A stretch of 64,000 nucleotides of DNA from Turritopsis dohrnii (GCA_027922465.2 BQMF02000001.1:248001-312000); one strand, 5' to 3'; shown: positions 21,829-34,500, numbered from the stretch's first letter. Numbers and translations are program-made. Notes: generated by a model not told the origin, from the sequence alone.

Positions 21829-24614
21829 AGCAACCAAACTGTTCTGCTCTACTCTTCTAGTTCACCTTTGCTCAGATGCCGTTTTATTTATTGTATCGCA
21901 GTATACCGATACGAGTACGACACGATGCGACATACATGTATGTTGTCTGGGGATCAGGACTAGAGAATGATTCTGTTAGATTTCTCGATGATTTGTTAGT
22001 TCATGAACAGTTGTTGATATAGATGGCAGTCTTGCTCATTCTTTCTCGATATTCATCTGTATTTCAGGGTCTTATTGTTAGTCGATATAAGATTTTGAGA
22101 GAGGAATAATGTAAAAAATAGACGTAAAATAGGGTTACGAAAAACATTTGTTTATGCAGTTGTAAGCAACATCGTGAAGAAAAGAGAAAAATACGGACAA
22201 AACCTTGGCTTTTAAAGAGACCCTTGCATGGGATATACAGTCGACTCTCGATTCTCCAAAACTCGAACTCTCAGTGGACTGGAAAGACAATTCGAGTTAC
22301 CGAGGAGTTGGAGAGTTTTGAGAGAGTTGAAATTGGTAGAGGGACCGACAAAAAAGTTCGAGCTATCGAGATGTTCGAGAAATCGAGTGTTCGGGTTTTC
22401 GATAGTGAACTATACCACTCCTTGCTTAATGAAATTCAGTTCGAAGACATAGAAGGTTATAAAAACTCTCGTCTTTTACAAATCTGAATTAGTCAAGGTT
22501 TTCTTTCCTTTGTTCTCCTTTGATGAAAAACATTAAGGCGACAACCAATCTCCGTGGAAATAACGTTAGTCGTTGCCATTCGTTTTGTTTCCACCGAAGC
22601 ATGTTATGCGGAATATGCATCATAATGCTTTCAGTGAATTCATCCCAAAAGTGTGTGGAACTTTGTACAAGGTGTTAAAAGACTGCTTTTTCGTCACGAA
22701 TGCGAAAAACGTCTTGAAAGATTGCTATGTTATGATTCAGCATCATAAAACAATGCTGAAAATTCAAGATGATGTAATCTTGATGACGTGTTGCGAGGTG
22801 TTTTATGACGTCACAAACATTCTGGAAACGAACTCACTAGAATTTCGCTAGTTTGTAAAATGTATATAACAGTTCTGTTGGTGAGATAGAGGGAACGAAT
22901 TTAACAGAAAAGATTTTGTCCAGATGGCCGCAAAAACACATTTGAAGATGATATAAAAGAATGTTTTATTTATCACTTTTAGTTGAGTTACATTTATAAA
23001 TTGTCAAACATCGCATCTCTGTTACTGCTGCTGCATTGACTATAAAGAGCGGAATTTCATGCCGACAGTTGAAGCAGCCAAGATTGGCTTTTTGATAGCA
23101 TATTTTTCAAACCGCAACGAATGGAAACCATATTTACGAAAGTGGTAATCAAGCTCGTTACTTTCGATTCGTCGTCTACTTCCTCTTTGCGAGTTCGTAT
23201 CTATCGCTTCTATATCGATTCTGGCAAGCGTTGCCACGCAACTGAGCACTAATAGATTTTAGACCCCACTTCGTTGTGGTAATTCTGTTTCTCACAATAG
23301 AGTCGCCTGAACGTAAATTATATTTTTGGTTGATATTCATCAGAAAAAAAGTATTCCAATGAACAGTAACGGCCGGTAGTTGGGAGAGAATAGAAATTCC
23401 GATATAAACTAAAACGAGCATTTAAAATCAATTTTTGCATTCCGAACTACTAATATTCTTCAGTGCATTCATTTGCTATATCACTCGCAAACTTTCAGCA
23501 AATGTGTACATCGAACGATACTTTCACATCTCGGCCTCGTTTAACATTTCTTCGCTCACTCAGATACTCCATAATGTTCTGGACATGACTGTTGGTTTCT
23601 CGCAATTATTAATTATTTTTCGTTTTCTTTTATTCGACATATTTTTGTTGTTTTTTTTGGTGCTGGTTTGAGAGAACTGGTGTCATCGAGTTCACCAAAA
23701 TTGAATTCATCAAAATCCTCATCAGTATTTCGAAGTACAAGTTTTTGGACATCGTTTAGACATAAAATGCATACTTTAAAATCCCTTAAGAAAAAAGAGG
23801 AACCCACCACAAAATCCCTTCAAAAATTAATGAAGTTGTTTTTACTGCTTGGGTGCCATGGTCTAAGAGTTTTTGTCTAATGGAGATACAGTTGCTACCT
23901 TAACAACCTCGAACGCGGGGTTTCTTGAATTTTCTACAGTCCGTATATCGAAAAGGCTAGAGACGCTGGGTTGGAGGTTGCCTGCCGTAGCATTTACAGG
24001 TCATAAGGCTTCAGCCCATATCACGAACTTAGTTGGTAACAAGTTTTAATCGGGTTAGAGTCTGGGGCGCGGGTCTCTGGTCTTACGTATACCGTACACC
24101 GATTATTATCTTTAGCCGTTTGTACTTCTCCACACAATAATTTTAAACTGTTCTTTTAATTCTTTAATATAGATACGACGGAGAGCGATGTTTACGTCTT
24201 TATAAGAGATTCTAATTAAAAAACATCAGGATACATCAAGAAAGTTCTGGAGAAAATGTTTTAGCTCGAACCTTCTCCGGTGAACATTATATAAAAAGAA
24301 ATTATAATGGCTTCGTCAGTGAAAAAAAAAAGTTCTTACAGAGTTGCTGAATTTATTTTGGCAGCACGACAATATTTTGTCGTCAGTTACATTCAAACGT
24401 AATCTGAAACAAATCAAACTTCTTAACAATTTTTTGTTGTTTTTCCTTTTTACGAAGATAAGCAGGTGAGAACTTTTGTTGTGTACTACTTGAGTGTAGT
24501 GTACTAGATTTTCCAGGGAATCGTACATCTGCTTATTATAATGTTTTTTTCGCTCTTGTCGTCAACACCTTTGATTATCTTGTTTACTAGTTGGGAAAAG
24601 GCTTTCGTATTACT
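21829..24614. other. intergenic; pogo-like end and unassigned open frames
   Basis: A segment at about 22238-22425 begins CAGTCGACTCTCGATTCTCC and is full of TCGAG words, which resembles the ends of pogo/Tigger elements. An ATG frame at 22606-22851 and two overlapping minus-strand frames at 23040-23421 are open but unassigned. A relatively GC-richer island at about 23890-24110 is not explained. A TATATAAAAAG box at 24288-24298, after a GAACCTTC word at 24268, could be the promoter of the globin-like gene. Confidence 0.4.
23176..23421 (-). CDS. candidate secreted small protein, unsupported
   Basis: ATG frame of 81 residues on the minus strand. It begins with a hydrophobic stretch that looks like a signal peptide (MLVLVYIGISILSQLPAVTV). 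The rest is basic and ends in a KRK run. A plausible AATAAA for the minus strand lies about 200 bp beyond the stop. A second frame overlaps its 3' end and continues to 23040, so a frameshift or decayed gene is equally possible. No family recognised. Confidence 0.25.
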   Translation of the reverse strand: MLVLVYIGISILSQLPAVTVHWNTFFLMNINQKYNLRSGDSIVRNRITTTKWGLKSISAQLRGNACQNRYRSDRYELAKRK

Positions 24615-25328
24615 ATGATGGCTAACATCGAAGAGATATGTCCGCTGGAAAACACGAAGGAAGAAGTCGCATTTGAAAAGCTGGACTTGTGTCCATTTCA
24701 CAACAGAAAACATGATGATGTGCCTGAAGAACAAAATGTGAAAACGAGGCCGTCATTTGAATATGAACGCCACTTGTATCAACATTCCAAATTTACGGCA
24801 GAACTATTGAAGGATATCGGTGGTGGTGATAAAATCCGGCAAATGGCGACACGATTTTATGCGCACGTCTTTGCGGATGTGACACTGTCAAAATTCATTT
24901 TCGATACGGACGGTGCTGCCAACCATGGACAGAGATTGGGGAATTGGATAATCGAGAAAATGGGCGGGGAAGGAAATGTTTGGACCGACAGTGGAAGGCA
25001 AGGCATGCGCCAGGTCTCGCATTTTAAGGCGTGGTATTGTGAAAAACGAGACAAAAAAGAACGTGGGAAGCGTTTTAAATTGGACGATTCTCGTATCTGG
25101 ATGCGATTGATGTTTTGGTCTGCCAGAGAGGTTGGCCTGGACCAACATAAAGTATTTTGGAAATGGTATACGAAATTCATTCAAAGTTACATTGGTATAT
25201 ATACGAGCGCTGCGCCGCCATATGCAAAAACCGATGCTGAGTGGTCAAGAAAACAGGCTAATGTTGACACTTACATTGAAAATGGCTGCGCTATGAAAGA
25301 TTTGATTGGTGTTGGCAGAGGTAGATAA
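24615..25328 (+). CDS. truncated (2-on-2) haemoglobin-like protein
   Basis: Uninterrupted frame, 237 residues from ATG 24615 (a second ATG follows at 24618). It resembles the longer truncated-globin type known from bacteria and algae. Residues about 75-95 give the B-helix signature MATRFYAHVFAD with the FY pair. Then come HGQRLGNWIIEKMGGEG, the likely proximal-histidine segment VSHFKAWYC, and the strongly conserved FKLDDSRIWMRLMFWSAREVG. A C-terminal extension starts around APPYAKTDAEWS. Such proteins bind haem and handle O2, NO or redox chemistry; the substrate is not readable. The N-terminal 60 residues are charged, with a CPFH motif, and look lineage-specific. No intron is seen, although the bases before 24591 end in CTAG and could be an acceptor. 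There is no signal peptide, so it is probably cytosolic. Confidence 0.75.
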   Translation: MMANIEEICPLENTKEEVAFEKLDLCPFHNRKHDDVPEEQNVKTRPSFEYERHLYQHSKFTAELLKDIGGGDKIRQMATRFYAHVFADVTLSKFIFDTDGAANHGQRLGNWIIEKMGGEGNVWTDSGRQGMRQVSHFKAWYCEKRDKKERGKRFKLDDSRIWMRLMFWSAREVGLDQHKVFWKWYTKFIQSYIGIYTSAAPPYAKTDAEWSRKQANVDTYIENGCAMKDLIGVGRGR

Positions 25329-27445
25329 TCTAGAACAGAATTGTAAAAGGGGATGCTGATGAAACCTTTGAAGCATACTGTTGCTTGAAATTTCGATCGA
25401 CCTCGATCGCAAGCCCGCGAAGAAGTAATGAGAAAGAACACAGAACACTGAGTTAAAGGTTGTCGAGACTCACCTGAAACGCAAAATCAGTATAGCTATT
25501 GATAGCTATAGATCAACTTAGTCCCTAGGGTTTTTTTCTCGCTGCCCTACGATTGTGGGGGATTTTTCAGTTTTTACAACTGATATGAAATTGGAAATAA
25601 GACTTTGTTATTGTTTTGCGAAGAATTAAATTTCCTTAATTCATTTGTTTTTAGTCGTGTGGGTACATGTATGCTCTCCTTAGTTAAGTGATAGTCTAAA
25701 GAAACAAGAAATTGATCTTGCTTAACGAATGTCTTGCTACTTCAACAAAACACTTATTTGGGGGGTACAGGAATTGCAAGAAGTCTGCAGATTCGGTACC
25801 ACTGAATGACAGCGTAATATAGCTAGTTTCTCCCAAACAGATCTTCATTTCTGTTTCACCATTTAAAGTTCGGTTTCCACTTGGATCGGATATTGAATCC
25901 TGATCTGATCCGGTGTCCCCGAAAATTAGAACTCCCCTAAGTTATGAGTCCCCAGTTAATATAAACTGGTTTAACCAGTAAATAGTATCTGTCCAGTTAT
26001 TTTAGAAAAATAAGACTCTGAATAAGGAAAAAATGACTCCCGTAGTTTATGATGATTCCCGGAGAATCGCAGTTGCGTAAGCTCTCTATCGAATATGAAT
26101 GCATTCGAAAATAGAACTTAGACTGCAATATCTTGAAGAGAGGGTGTCTCACAATTATCTAGTTAATTGTGACTCCCCTATCATCAATGAACTTTTTAGG
26201 GGGAGTTATTATAAAATAAGGGGAGTCATTAATTAATTTTAATCGATAGGTAGGGCTATATAAAAAACAGCACGTTTATGATACAATATCAAGCAAACGT
26301 TTTTCGAAAGTATACAAGAATAGAACTTACAAAATTCCAAAACATGATTTCTACAAGGATGAAAAATATTGAAACAAACAGTTATCGTGTCGGTTGGAAA
26401 AAATGCTAATAATACTCCAAATATGAACATGTATTGGTAGAGGTTAACTCAAGACTTTATCATCACCTCAAGGAATGCGAAAGAGATACACACTTTTTTG
26501 TACTTCTGTATTTCTTAACCACAATATATTCTTAGAAAAAATAGCTCATAACTTTATTCTTAAAGTATTCTTGCGCCAGTTTTCTCAACTGAGGAACGCG
26601 AGATATCTTGCGGTTTCTAACTGTCATTAACAAGAAGACAGTGATTTAAACTAGTCACGGAAAGGTCATGTGTGACCACTGACATCGTATTTTGAAATAG
26701 GTTTCGGTTTTGTGAAAACCAAAATTTTATCTCTCTCTTGTGTCCTCCCATATCACACCTGCCTGCACACAGCCAAACCTGTCTTTAGCGGACACCTTAC
26801 GGTTCCTGGAAAAACTGCCCGGTATAACTAGGTGTCTTCTGCATAATAACGAAATTTATTCTGAGCCTTATTATTTACAATGGCTCTTCGTCTCAAATAC
26901 GAAAGATTTAATGTTAGTGCATACCATATCGGGGATAATTTTGTCGGGAAAACTGACGTCACTGATGTTATTTGCCTTGAGGATCATCTTCAGCTGATTA
27001 TTTTCATGAGCAATAACTTTACTCTGTCAAGACTTCTTGGGCTACTGACACCGTCAATGTTATCTTCCCATTTTCGTTCTCGTCTACTTCGTTGTCCGAT
27101 TCGTTGACTGATGATGAAAGACCTCCGCGACAATCCTCTCACAAGATTCTTGTCTCCAATCAGCGTGTTGTGTTATCAACAGCTTTGACATTGTAATCTC
27201 TACATCAAAGTCTACGTATTCATCAATTGTATTTTTAGCAGAACTTTACGCAAACGGCTCCTGAAACACGGTGTCAATCTCTTCACTTACATCATCTGAG
27301 GTATTTCCAGCGTCAAAATGACATTTATTTATAACAGTAGTTAATGGTTTCTCGGACGACACTTTTCCAAGCGATTTGAAGCACGGTAATCGCCTGTATA
27401 TTCTTATACAACCGATAACTAAGTAACGAACAAGCAGCTTTCTGT

Positions 27446-28051
27446 CATTTTTAATACAAGGGGGAGCGGATTTCATCGCTTATCGATATGTTTAAAGTTT
27501 CTAATGATACCGACGTCAAGACGTTACAATCTTTGTATTTTTACGCAGAAACAAGTTTAAAAGGTTTGTCGGGCTGGCCTTTGCAGTTTCAGGATGACAT
27601 GTAGAATTGCCTCAGTACAAGATAACTTTTCATTTTTAGAGTTTCGTTGGTCTTGGTGCATCTTAACCTAAAACAAATTTTTTTTGAGTTTTCAAAAACA
27701 AAGAATCGAAAGATCAAGCAGAAAAAACAAGCCTTGTGCGAGAAAAATCCCAAAGATGGTTCCCACCACGAAACCATGAAGGTTGAGCAACAATCGGCAT
27801 AAAAGAAATGGGATGAAAAACAAAGACGTTTTGCCGCAAAATTATGGCGTCCAAGAAACACCCTTCCAAAGTGATCGATGTATATAATGAAGTGAACAAA
27901 AATGATGAAGAAGACCACGAAGATAATGAAGCTTACCACCAACGCGACCTTCAAAGAATGAGGTGGAAGGTGCACTTCAAACTCTACAAGACCTTTCCAT
28001 GTTCAGTGCACGCGCAGCGATGAAATCCGCCCCCCTTGTATTAAAAATGAA
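27446..28051. mobile_element. inverted-repeat element, unclassified
   Basis: Arms of about 37 bp face each other with one or two mismatches. The left arm contains AATACAAGGGGGAGCGG followed by ATTTCATCGCT; the right arm is its inverse. The loop is about 530 bp. Weaker pairing continues outward past AGCTTT. No target duplication was fixed. Confidence 0.5.
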
Positions 28052-28160
28052 GAGCTTTATACGCCCATGAGAGGCTTGAAAATATAAAACAAAGTTCGGC
28101 TGTCATTTTTTTCTGCTTTGCCCAACTTTTCATTCGAAAACTCTAACTCTTTTCTCGATA

Positions 28161-28323
28161 CCTTATTGGGGATAATTTTGTCGGGGAAAAGTGACGAAAT
28201 ATTTGCTTCATGACGAAAATTTTCTCCGACGAAAAGTTTTGAAAAAGTGAAATTTATGAGAAAATATTAGTAAAATTTTGCAAAATGACGAAATTTTCCC
28301 CGATGAAATTATCCCCGATAAGG
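28161..28323. mobile_element. short palindromic MITE
   Basis: Inverted ends CCTTATTGGGGATAATTTTG and the inverse of a right end with ATTATCCCCGATAAGG, in about 160 bp, flanked by TA. A related single end (TCGGGGATAATTTTGTCGGG) lies near 26929, showing the family is dispersed. Confidence 0.65.
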
Positions 28324-28823
28324 TAGGTCGAACTTGTTTCAAGGTCCCACGTTTTTTCTCAAGTCTTAACACTGCGGAGGAGTGTCCAGAGGTTTTCCTA
28401 CCGGATGAGGCGGGTGATTTAAATATTCAGTAACTTGATCGAATAGGCTAATTAAATAAAGTGAGATAACCAACTTATGTTGAAATTATTAAACCGTATC
28501 AAAATTCCATGGAATTTAATCTACATAATGATTAAAAAATAAACAGTTTGTTTGCACGTATAAATATATACACATAGTATAATATATATCATTTTAAAAT
28601 GATATTTAGATATAAAAACGGAACACATCTTGTTGCTCGCATAATGATGAAATATACTTTATTAATGAAATATACTTTATTTATAGGGGAAAACAATTTA
28701 TTTCGTTATTGACAATTATTTTCCTCGCGTTTTCTCCAATCAATCAGGAGCTGTAGCTTTTCTTTGGTCTGGTCTCAGTAGTTGTAGAAATAACATACAT
28801 ATATACAATTTCGTTATGTATCA

Positions 28824-29270
28824 CTAAGAAATCGTGCAGTCTCCTTTCCCTTTATTTTCCTTCTCCTCCGACATTTTAGCGACATTTTGTGAAAAGTTAC
28901 CAGCTTTGTTTCCATGGTCAAGCTTTTTGTTACGCTCACTCGGCATAGCTTTATTGTACTTATAAAAATCCTTTTCTCTTAATTCTTTTTTATCTTTCTT
29001 CGTGTCTGCAGGACTATCCACATTATTTCCTCGATCTTCGTACTTTTCTCTTATTCTACTTCGAAGTTTTTCTCTTTGTCTGTTTCGTTCATTGTGTTGT
29101 TCCTCCCGCTTTTTTTCTTGTTTTTCTCTCTTTCGTTGATCTTTTGATATTTTCGCTTGTAATTTTTTTTCATCTTTCGTGGAATCTGATTCGTTTTCGA
29201 CATCGAGCTTGTAATTCTTTTTAATAGCAGCTAGTTTCTTTGCAGCTACAATATCTGTCAATGAAGTCAT
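28824..29270 (-). CDS. complexin with C-terminal CAAX box
   Basis: Single open frame of 148 residues, ATG at 29270. Complexins bind the assembled SNARE bundle and clamp or promote fast vesicle fusion. The accessory and central helices are visible as a long charged stretch (KDQRKREKQEKKREEQHNER), then the family hallmark REKLRSRIREKYEDRG. This aligns with the R-E-x-x-R-x-x-I-R-[DE]-K-Y core of animal complexins. The protein ends DCTIS, a CAAX box with serine at X, which favours farnesylation and fits the prenylated complexin class (as in vertebrate complexins 3/4) with membrane tethering. The N-terminus (MTSLTDIVAAKKLAAIKKNY) is lineage-specific. It is transcribed away from APC. No intron is seen. 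Confidence 0.85.
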   Translation of the reverse strand: MTSLTDIVAAKKLAAIKKNYKLDVENESDSTKDEKKLQAKISKDQRKREKQEKKREEQHNERNRQREKLRSRIREKYEDRGNNVDSPADTKKDKKELREKDFYKYNKAMPSERNKKLDHGNKAGNFSQNVAKMSEEKENKGKGDCTIS

Positions 29271-31519
29271 TTTAGTTTTTTACAATGACAATAACCTATA
29301 ATTCAACCGAACTTTTAATGCTCAAAACCGTCTCCCACGAAGAGAAAGAACTGAAAACATTTTCATGGTCGTTTATTCCCATTCAGTTTTCAGGCTTTTC
29401 TTAGTATATGATATGTAGTACGTTAAAACAAGCATAACGAAAAAAAAATCACCCTCCCCCTTGATGTTTCACAGAATTCCAACAGGACAGCCGAAATAAA
29501 AATAGTTCATTACTCGTTAGTGTTTTCATGGTTTTATTTTATGGGATAAAAAGGTAATTAAAGGATTGGTGATGGTGATCATGTTTCTCACATGCCAATT
29601 TGATGTAATTTGTTTTGAATTTCCTTTCAAAGTTTTAAGTATATTTTACGAATATTGTTAATATATAATCTTGACTTTGTGGAAAATATTCTTCTCTTTC
29701 TGTGTCTGTTCTGTGTGGTGTGTGGGTTATACTTCTCACAGTGAATAGACACCTGGTTAAAGAAGATAACTCGTTTCCTTTGTTTTTATTTTCAATAAAG
29801 AAGACGACTTTTTTTCTATAACCTAATGTCTATTCACTGAAATATTAAAGGCCAGTGCAGTGTGTTTTTTTTTTCTTCAAAAGTCAGACTTTCAGTTACA
29901 GCATTTATCTAGCCACTGATGTACACTGTTTTGATTCATCTCATAATCTGCTATCGAATATCTAATGTTACTTAATGGATCTATGATAAAGAATTAATGA
30001 CTGGAAAGCATGCAGATTTTCTGCCATGAAGTTAAAGTTCAATACATTAATATATTTTGGCTTTATTGCGCAGTTCACTCCCATTTCTATTGACCTGTTC
30101 TTGAAACCTGCAATTGTGAAAAACGATTTTCTGACTTGTTCTTTGCAGGAGATATTTTTGTTCTTTAAAATTGTAGTTTTTAAAATGAGTCAATAGTTAT
30201 AGAATTTTATAGAGCTTTTAGAGGGGCTTTGTTGGAAGAAGTCTTGTTAAAGTTTGTTGGAAGAAGTCTCATTGTTTTTGATTAACTGTTATCAATTATT
30301 ACAAATATACTGGACTTTTATTTATAAATCGCAAATCCTCTTCAGTGAAAATATTTAAAACATGCAAAAAGATATATAACTTAAATTTCTAAACTTTATT
30401 GAGCCTAATCTAATGATTCATGGCAACACCAAGCACTGATATGGGCCTCCATGAAAAATGGACAGGTTTTACAGGATGATCTTTGTACATTTGATATTTG
30501 GTACACTTGATCATTATTGTTTAGTGTTCCTTATGTAATTTTTATTCATAGTCTGATATCAACATGCTTTTTTTAACTGGAGGCATTCAGTGTTGGGTTA
30601 TCATCCTAACATTGCAAAACAAATTACTAAGAGTACTGCATTTATTATGTCATCTTTAATACAAGTTTATGACTTGTTACACTTGGTAATATTAGGGAAA
30701 ATAATATTTCTTTAGAAAGAAGCCATAAGAAGAGCTTCTTTTGCATACCAAATGGTTTGATGAATATTCTTTACTGACAAGGCCCTTTCTGGAAATGGAT
30801 GATGTCCAGTCTTCTCATTATGAACGCTTTTAGTGTTAGTAAGATGTGCTTTTAATCTCATGAAATAGAACATCCTTAACTTGTTATATTACTGTTTGTG
30901 CACAATTGACAACAAAAGATAACTATGTATATTAAGTGATTATTCACCAATTTGCTGTTGCTAGGGAGAGTGACCACCATTGCTAAGGTAATTTTGAAAT
31001 TTCCTTCATTCTATGAATTTATTTGTTCACCTAACGAAAGAATGTGAAAACATAAGTGGTACCAGCAGGGCTGTTTTTGTGTTATTTAATGAAATTTAAA
31101 ATCATCTTAGTTTCCAGCTCTCTTTACAATAACAGTGAAAGGAAGCTTAACTGTGGTTTCCACAAAGAGAAACTTGCATGTGTTAAAATAAAAAATCTGT
31201 TGGTTGGTTTCACAGTGTTGGCTGATTGTACGCCTCTGGATGTTTCTTCAAAAAATGTTGAAAAAAAAGTAGGTGTGTGACATGCGCCTTGGGATAGTTA
31301 AGCAGCGCAATCTATCACACTGCTACTGATTTACATATTGAGAAGACTGGATGTCATCCTATCTGGATAAATCGTTTTCTGTACCATGTTTTTTATCTGT
31401 AAAACTTGTTATTACATCCACTTTTGATTTATTGAATACTTCGTATGTGTATGTTTATACTAAATCTGATTTTGTTTCTTTTAGATAATACAAAATGTAA
31501 TGTATCTGATCTGGTGAAA
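29271..31519. other. intergenic between divergent complexin and APC
   Basis: About 2.2 kb that must contain the complexin promoter and the APC 5' region. It holds a small inverted-repeat element at 29739-29839. A 24-bp segment ending near 30986 has splice-like borders and could be a leader exon, but this is not supported further. No other gene signal. Confidence 0.4.
29739..29839. mobile_element. about 100-bp inverted-repeat MITE
   Basis: Ends CAGTGAATAGACACC and the inverse of AATGTCTATTCACTG, with pairing continuing into GGTTA/TAACC. Class not determined. Confidence 0.55.
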
Positions 31520-34500
31520 ATGAATCAATCTGACGGTGAGTCTGATGTTTTTTGGGGATTCATCGTATTCGCCTTCGCTTCATGTAGTATATCAGTATTA
31601 TTTGACCAAATTTCCTTTCCCTATAATACATATTTTCCCTATTTCAGTTTAGGGGATTAGACAAGGATTACTAAGTTAAAGAACCATTATGTCTTTTCCT
31701 ATAATTCCCCTACGTCATCGTATTTCATAATATTTTTATATATTAAAATAGACATTTTGTGATTTTTTTCTTGAAAGCTTGACCAGTGCATGTTCAACCT
31801 GCCAGTTATATACTTTCAAATGAGAAAAGTTTATTGTTCTTTGGTTTTGTTGAAATTGGCTTGATGAGAGTTTTATTTAAAGTAAGATAAGCAAGACAGA
31901 CATAACATCAATAATAATTTTGAGAGAAACAGCAATTCTATAGTCAATGTTTACCCAACTGAGCTATACCCTGCTTAAAGATCATGTTTTTGAAATTAGA
32001 TGAAACATTAATCGTTATTGTTGGAATTCCGTCTGCTCAAAAAATTTAATACAACTCTATGTTAAATGTTTTCACAAAATTGTTTGTTATCAATCTTCTG
32101 CAAATGCAAACATTTTTCACCCTTTTTAAATGATATGTAATAATTATTTAGGCCTCTAATCATAATTGCTTGTATGATTTCATTTCTTAACCCAATGTGG
32201 GAAGGCTTGTAGGAAAAAACAGAATTTGCAATCTTCAATGTTTGTATAATATATATGGCCATTTTTCCAAAATAATTACAATACGCAAATTAGTTTTACT
32301 TGCTTGAACAATCTTGCAATATTCATAATGATGGCTGTCCTCAGCAGTGATTGACAGGTGGAGGTAATTGTGGTTTCGGACCTGAACCATTGTAATTGAA
32401 TTTTATGGAAGCAATGAAAGTCATGTGGAAAAGGCATTTTGGTGATTTTGTAAATGAAAAATACCTCAACTAGTATGGATATTTTCCTGAACAAACAAGA
32501 TACAATTAAAATATGCCTCTTTCATAATAATGTATGTTTGGAAACAATTTGTTTAGATGACATATTTGGCCGAAATATTGACCAATTAGATAGGGAGACA
32601 CCAAGGTATGTGTATTTGAAGTATCTTTTATCTAGCTGTTGTTGTTTTAGATTGATGGAAATATTAGATTACACGTTCATAATGTTATTGAGAGCTATCT
32701 TTCTCTCCACCTCCCAGTTTTCTGTTTATTCTACATTTATATTTTATGCAAACAAATGTGATACATTCCTGCCATTGACTTTTATTGAGTAAAGAAAATA
32801 AACAGTTTTGAGAACTAATACTTTCTCAGTTCCGAAATGCTAATCTGGTCAGTTAATGACACACATCTGAGTGTACGAAAATCTCTTATTGTTGTTATCT
32901 GATGCAGTTCAGTTAAGAGGATTTATTTGATTGGCTGGCCATCATTATAATAATTGTGTTAAGTTTTATATCAATTCTTTAACAGATGTCATATAATGTT
33001 AAAGGGAAATGTATCACAAAATGGAATGGTTGAAAGATTTTTTAAATTTTGTAAAGACAACTTTTTTTAGTGTATTCCTCTAAATTGAATTGAATTTTCA
33101 TGTTTGATTTTTACTGAAGTTTATTTTGATTGCTTTTGGTTCTTATTTTGTGGAATATGTTTTGTTGTTGGTTTTTAGTTTTTCTCATGAAATGAATGAG
33201 GTCACAAATCTCTGAGAAAAAAAGATATTGATGACAACGATTATCTTGCTTGCTGCTGAGAACACCAACTGTGTTGATCATTGTGTTTACATATATACGC
33301 TCATGATATTTAATTGTTTTGTTGACATTATCATTAAGTCACATTTTAATGAATCAATGAATGTTTTTGACGTGGTTGAAAGAAATTATGACGAACTCAA
33401 GAGAATTTTTTTTCCTTCCTCTTAGTTTTAGTTTTCAAGTTGTTGGGATATAAATTTTGAAGGAGGAGGAGTTTATGTTATTATGAAATTTCTCAGATAA
33501 CACAAAGGAAATTTAAAGAGAAAATGATAAAAAGATACAGGGCAGAGCTTTTGTGAATGAAACTTTATAATGTTCTTTAATGTTGCTTCACAACTGATAA
33601 TACTTGAAAAACAATTGTGTACCAGTTTTCTTTCAGACACAACAATTCTCATGTGGCTTTATGGGTTTAGTGAAATGATAATTTTGAAGCAAGTTCTACT
33701 TTATGTTTTTTTCTGGTTTGAATAGCACAAGATTAACTGTCTGGACACTATTAAACTAAAATGTACAGTTGTTTAGTTTTGCCATTAGTATGCAGCTACT
33801 GATATGTTTTCAAAAGCTCATCACAGGTTAAGCATTCCTTGAATATTTCTTTCAGTTCTGTTTATAGTTTGATTCGTCGTATTTTTCTCCATGTTGAAGT
33901 AATTGTTAATTTTTAATTAATTTCATTATGCTTTCTGTTTATATGTGAGATTTTATTTCAAGGTTTGAATTTAAATCTTAAAGTATGCAGTCTTCTCTTG
34001 TGACAGATTTTTACTTCACGTAAAATATGGACTGGAGCTTTTTTTTAGGTTCATGGAAGGTGCAACCATTTTGTAATTGCTTTTTTTGGCATTGTGTGTT
34101 TAAAGGAAATATTTATCTAAGTACTTGTCTGGCCTTATAGAAGAATTCACTCGACATATTATTTATCTAATTAAAATCAACAGGATATAGAATAGTGAGT
34201 TTAATTGTTTGGATGGTGATATTAAAAACACATTTTTCCTTTTTTGAAGTGTTATAATAATCTCATCAAAAAGTTTTACATGCTTTCTTTTTTCTACAAG
34301 ATGACTTTACGAAATAATTTCTTTTTACAGAGAAAGCAATGTTGTTTATTTTTTTTGTTGAAAATGTCTTATAATTAAGTTTAAAATTGATTTAATTAGT
34401 CTGATTGTGGTCCGAATGAATTATTCATTTTGTTGGAGACAGTCAAGAATTTTGACGTTTTTCTTTTTCTCTAGGCCTATTTAATAATGATTTTTTATGA

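Larger units (their letters stand above)
25329..28823. other. intergenic, rich in degraded MITEs
   Basis: No recognised gene. A repeat end CAGCCAAACCTGTCTTTAGC lies near 26769. A pair of inverted arms lies at about 27446-27482 and 28015-28051. A compact palindromic MITE lies at about 28161-28323. A short plus-strand ATG frame at 27847-28023 (58 residues, charged) is inside the arm pair and unassigned. Confidence 0.45.

Noticed and set aside
22606..22851. 82-codon plus-strand frame after TBCB
   Set aside because: No domain and no splice links; probably chance in the TBCB 3' flank. Kept only as a note.
24268..24298. heat-shock-element-like GAACCTTC plus TATA box before the globin-like gene
   Set aside because: Only two units of the element are present, and TATA-like words are common in this AT-rich sequence; too weak for a feature.
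24591..25328. bacterial contamination as the source of the globin-like gene
   Set aside because: Flanked by continuous animal-type sequence with MITEs and intron-bearing genes, and no bacterial gene neighbours.
31960..31990. tRNA-like A-box (inverse of CCAACTGAGCTATACCCTGC)
   Set aside because: No T-arm, no anticodon loop and no acceptor stem follow within tRNA length; at most a tRNA-derived SINE scrap.
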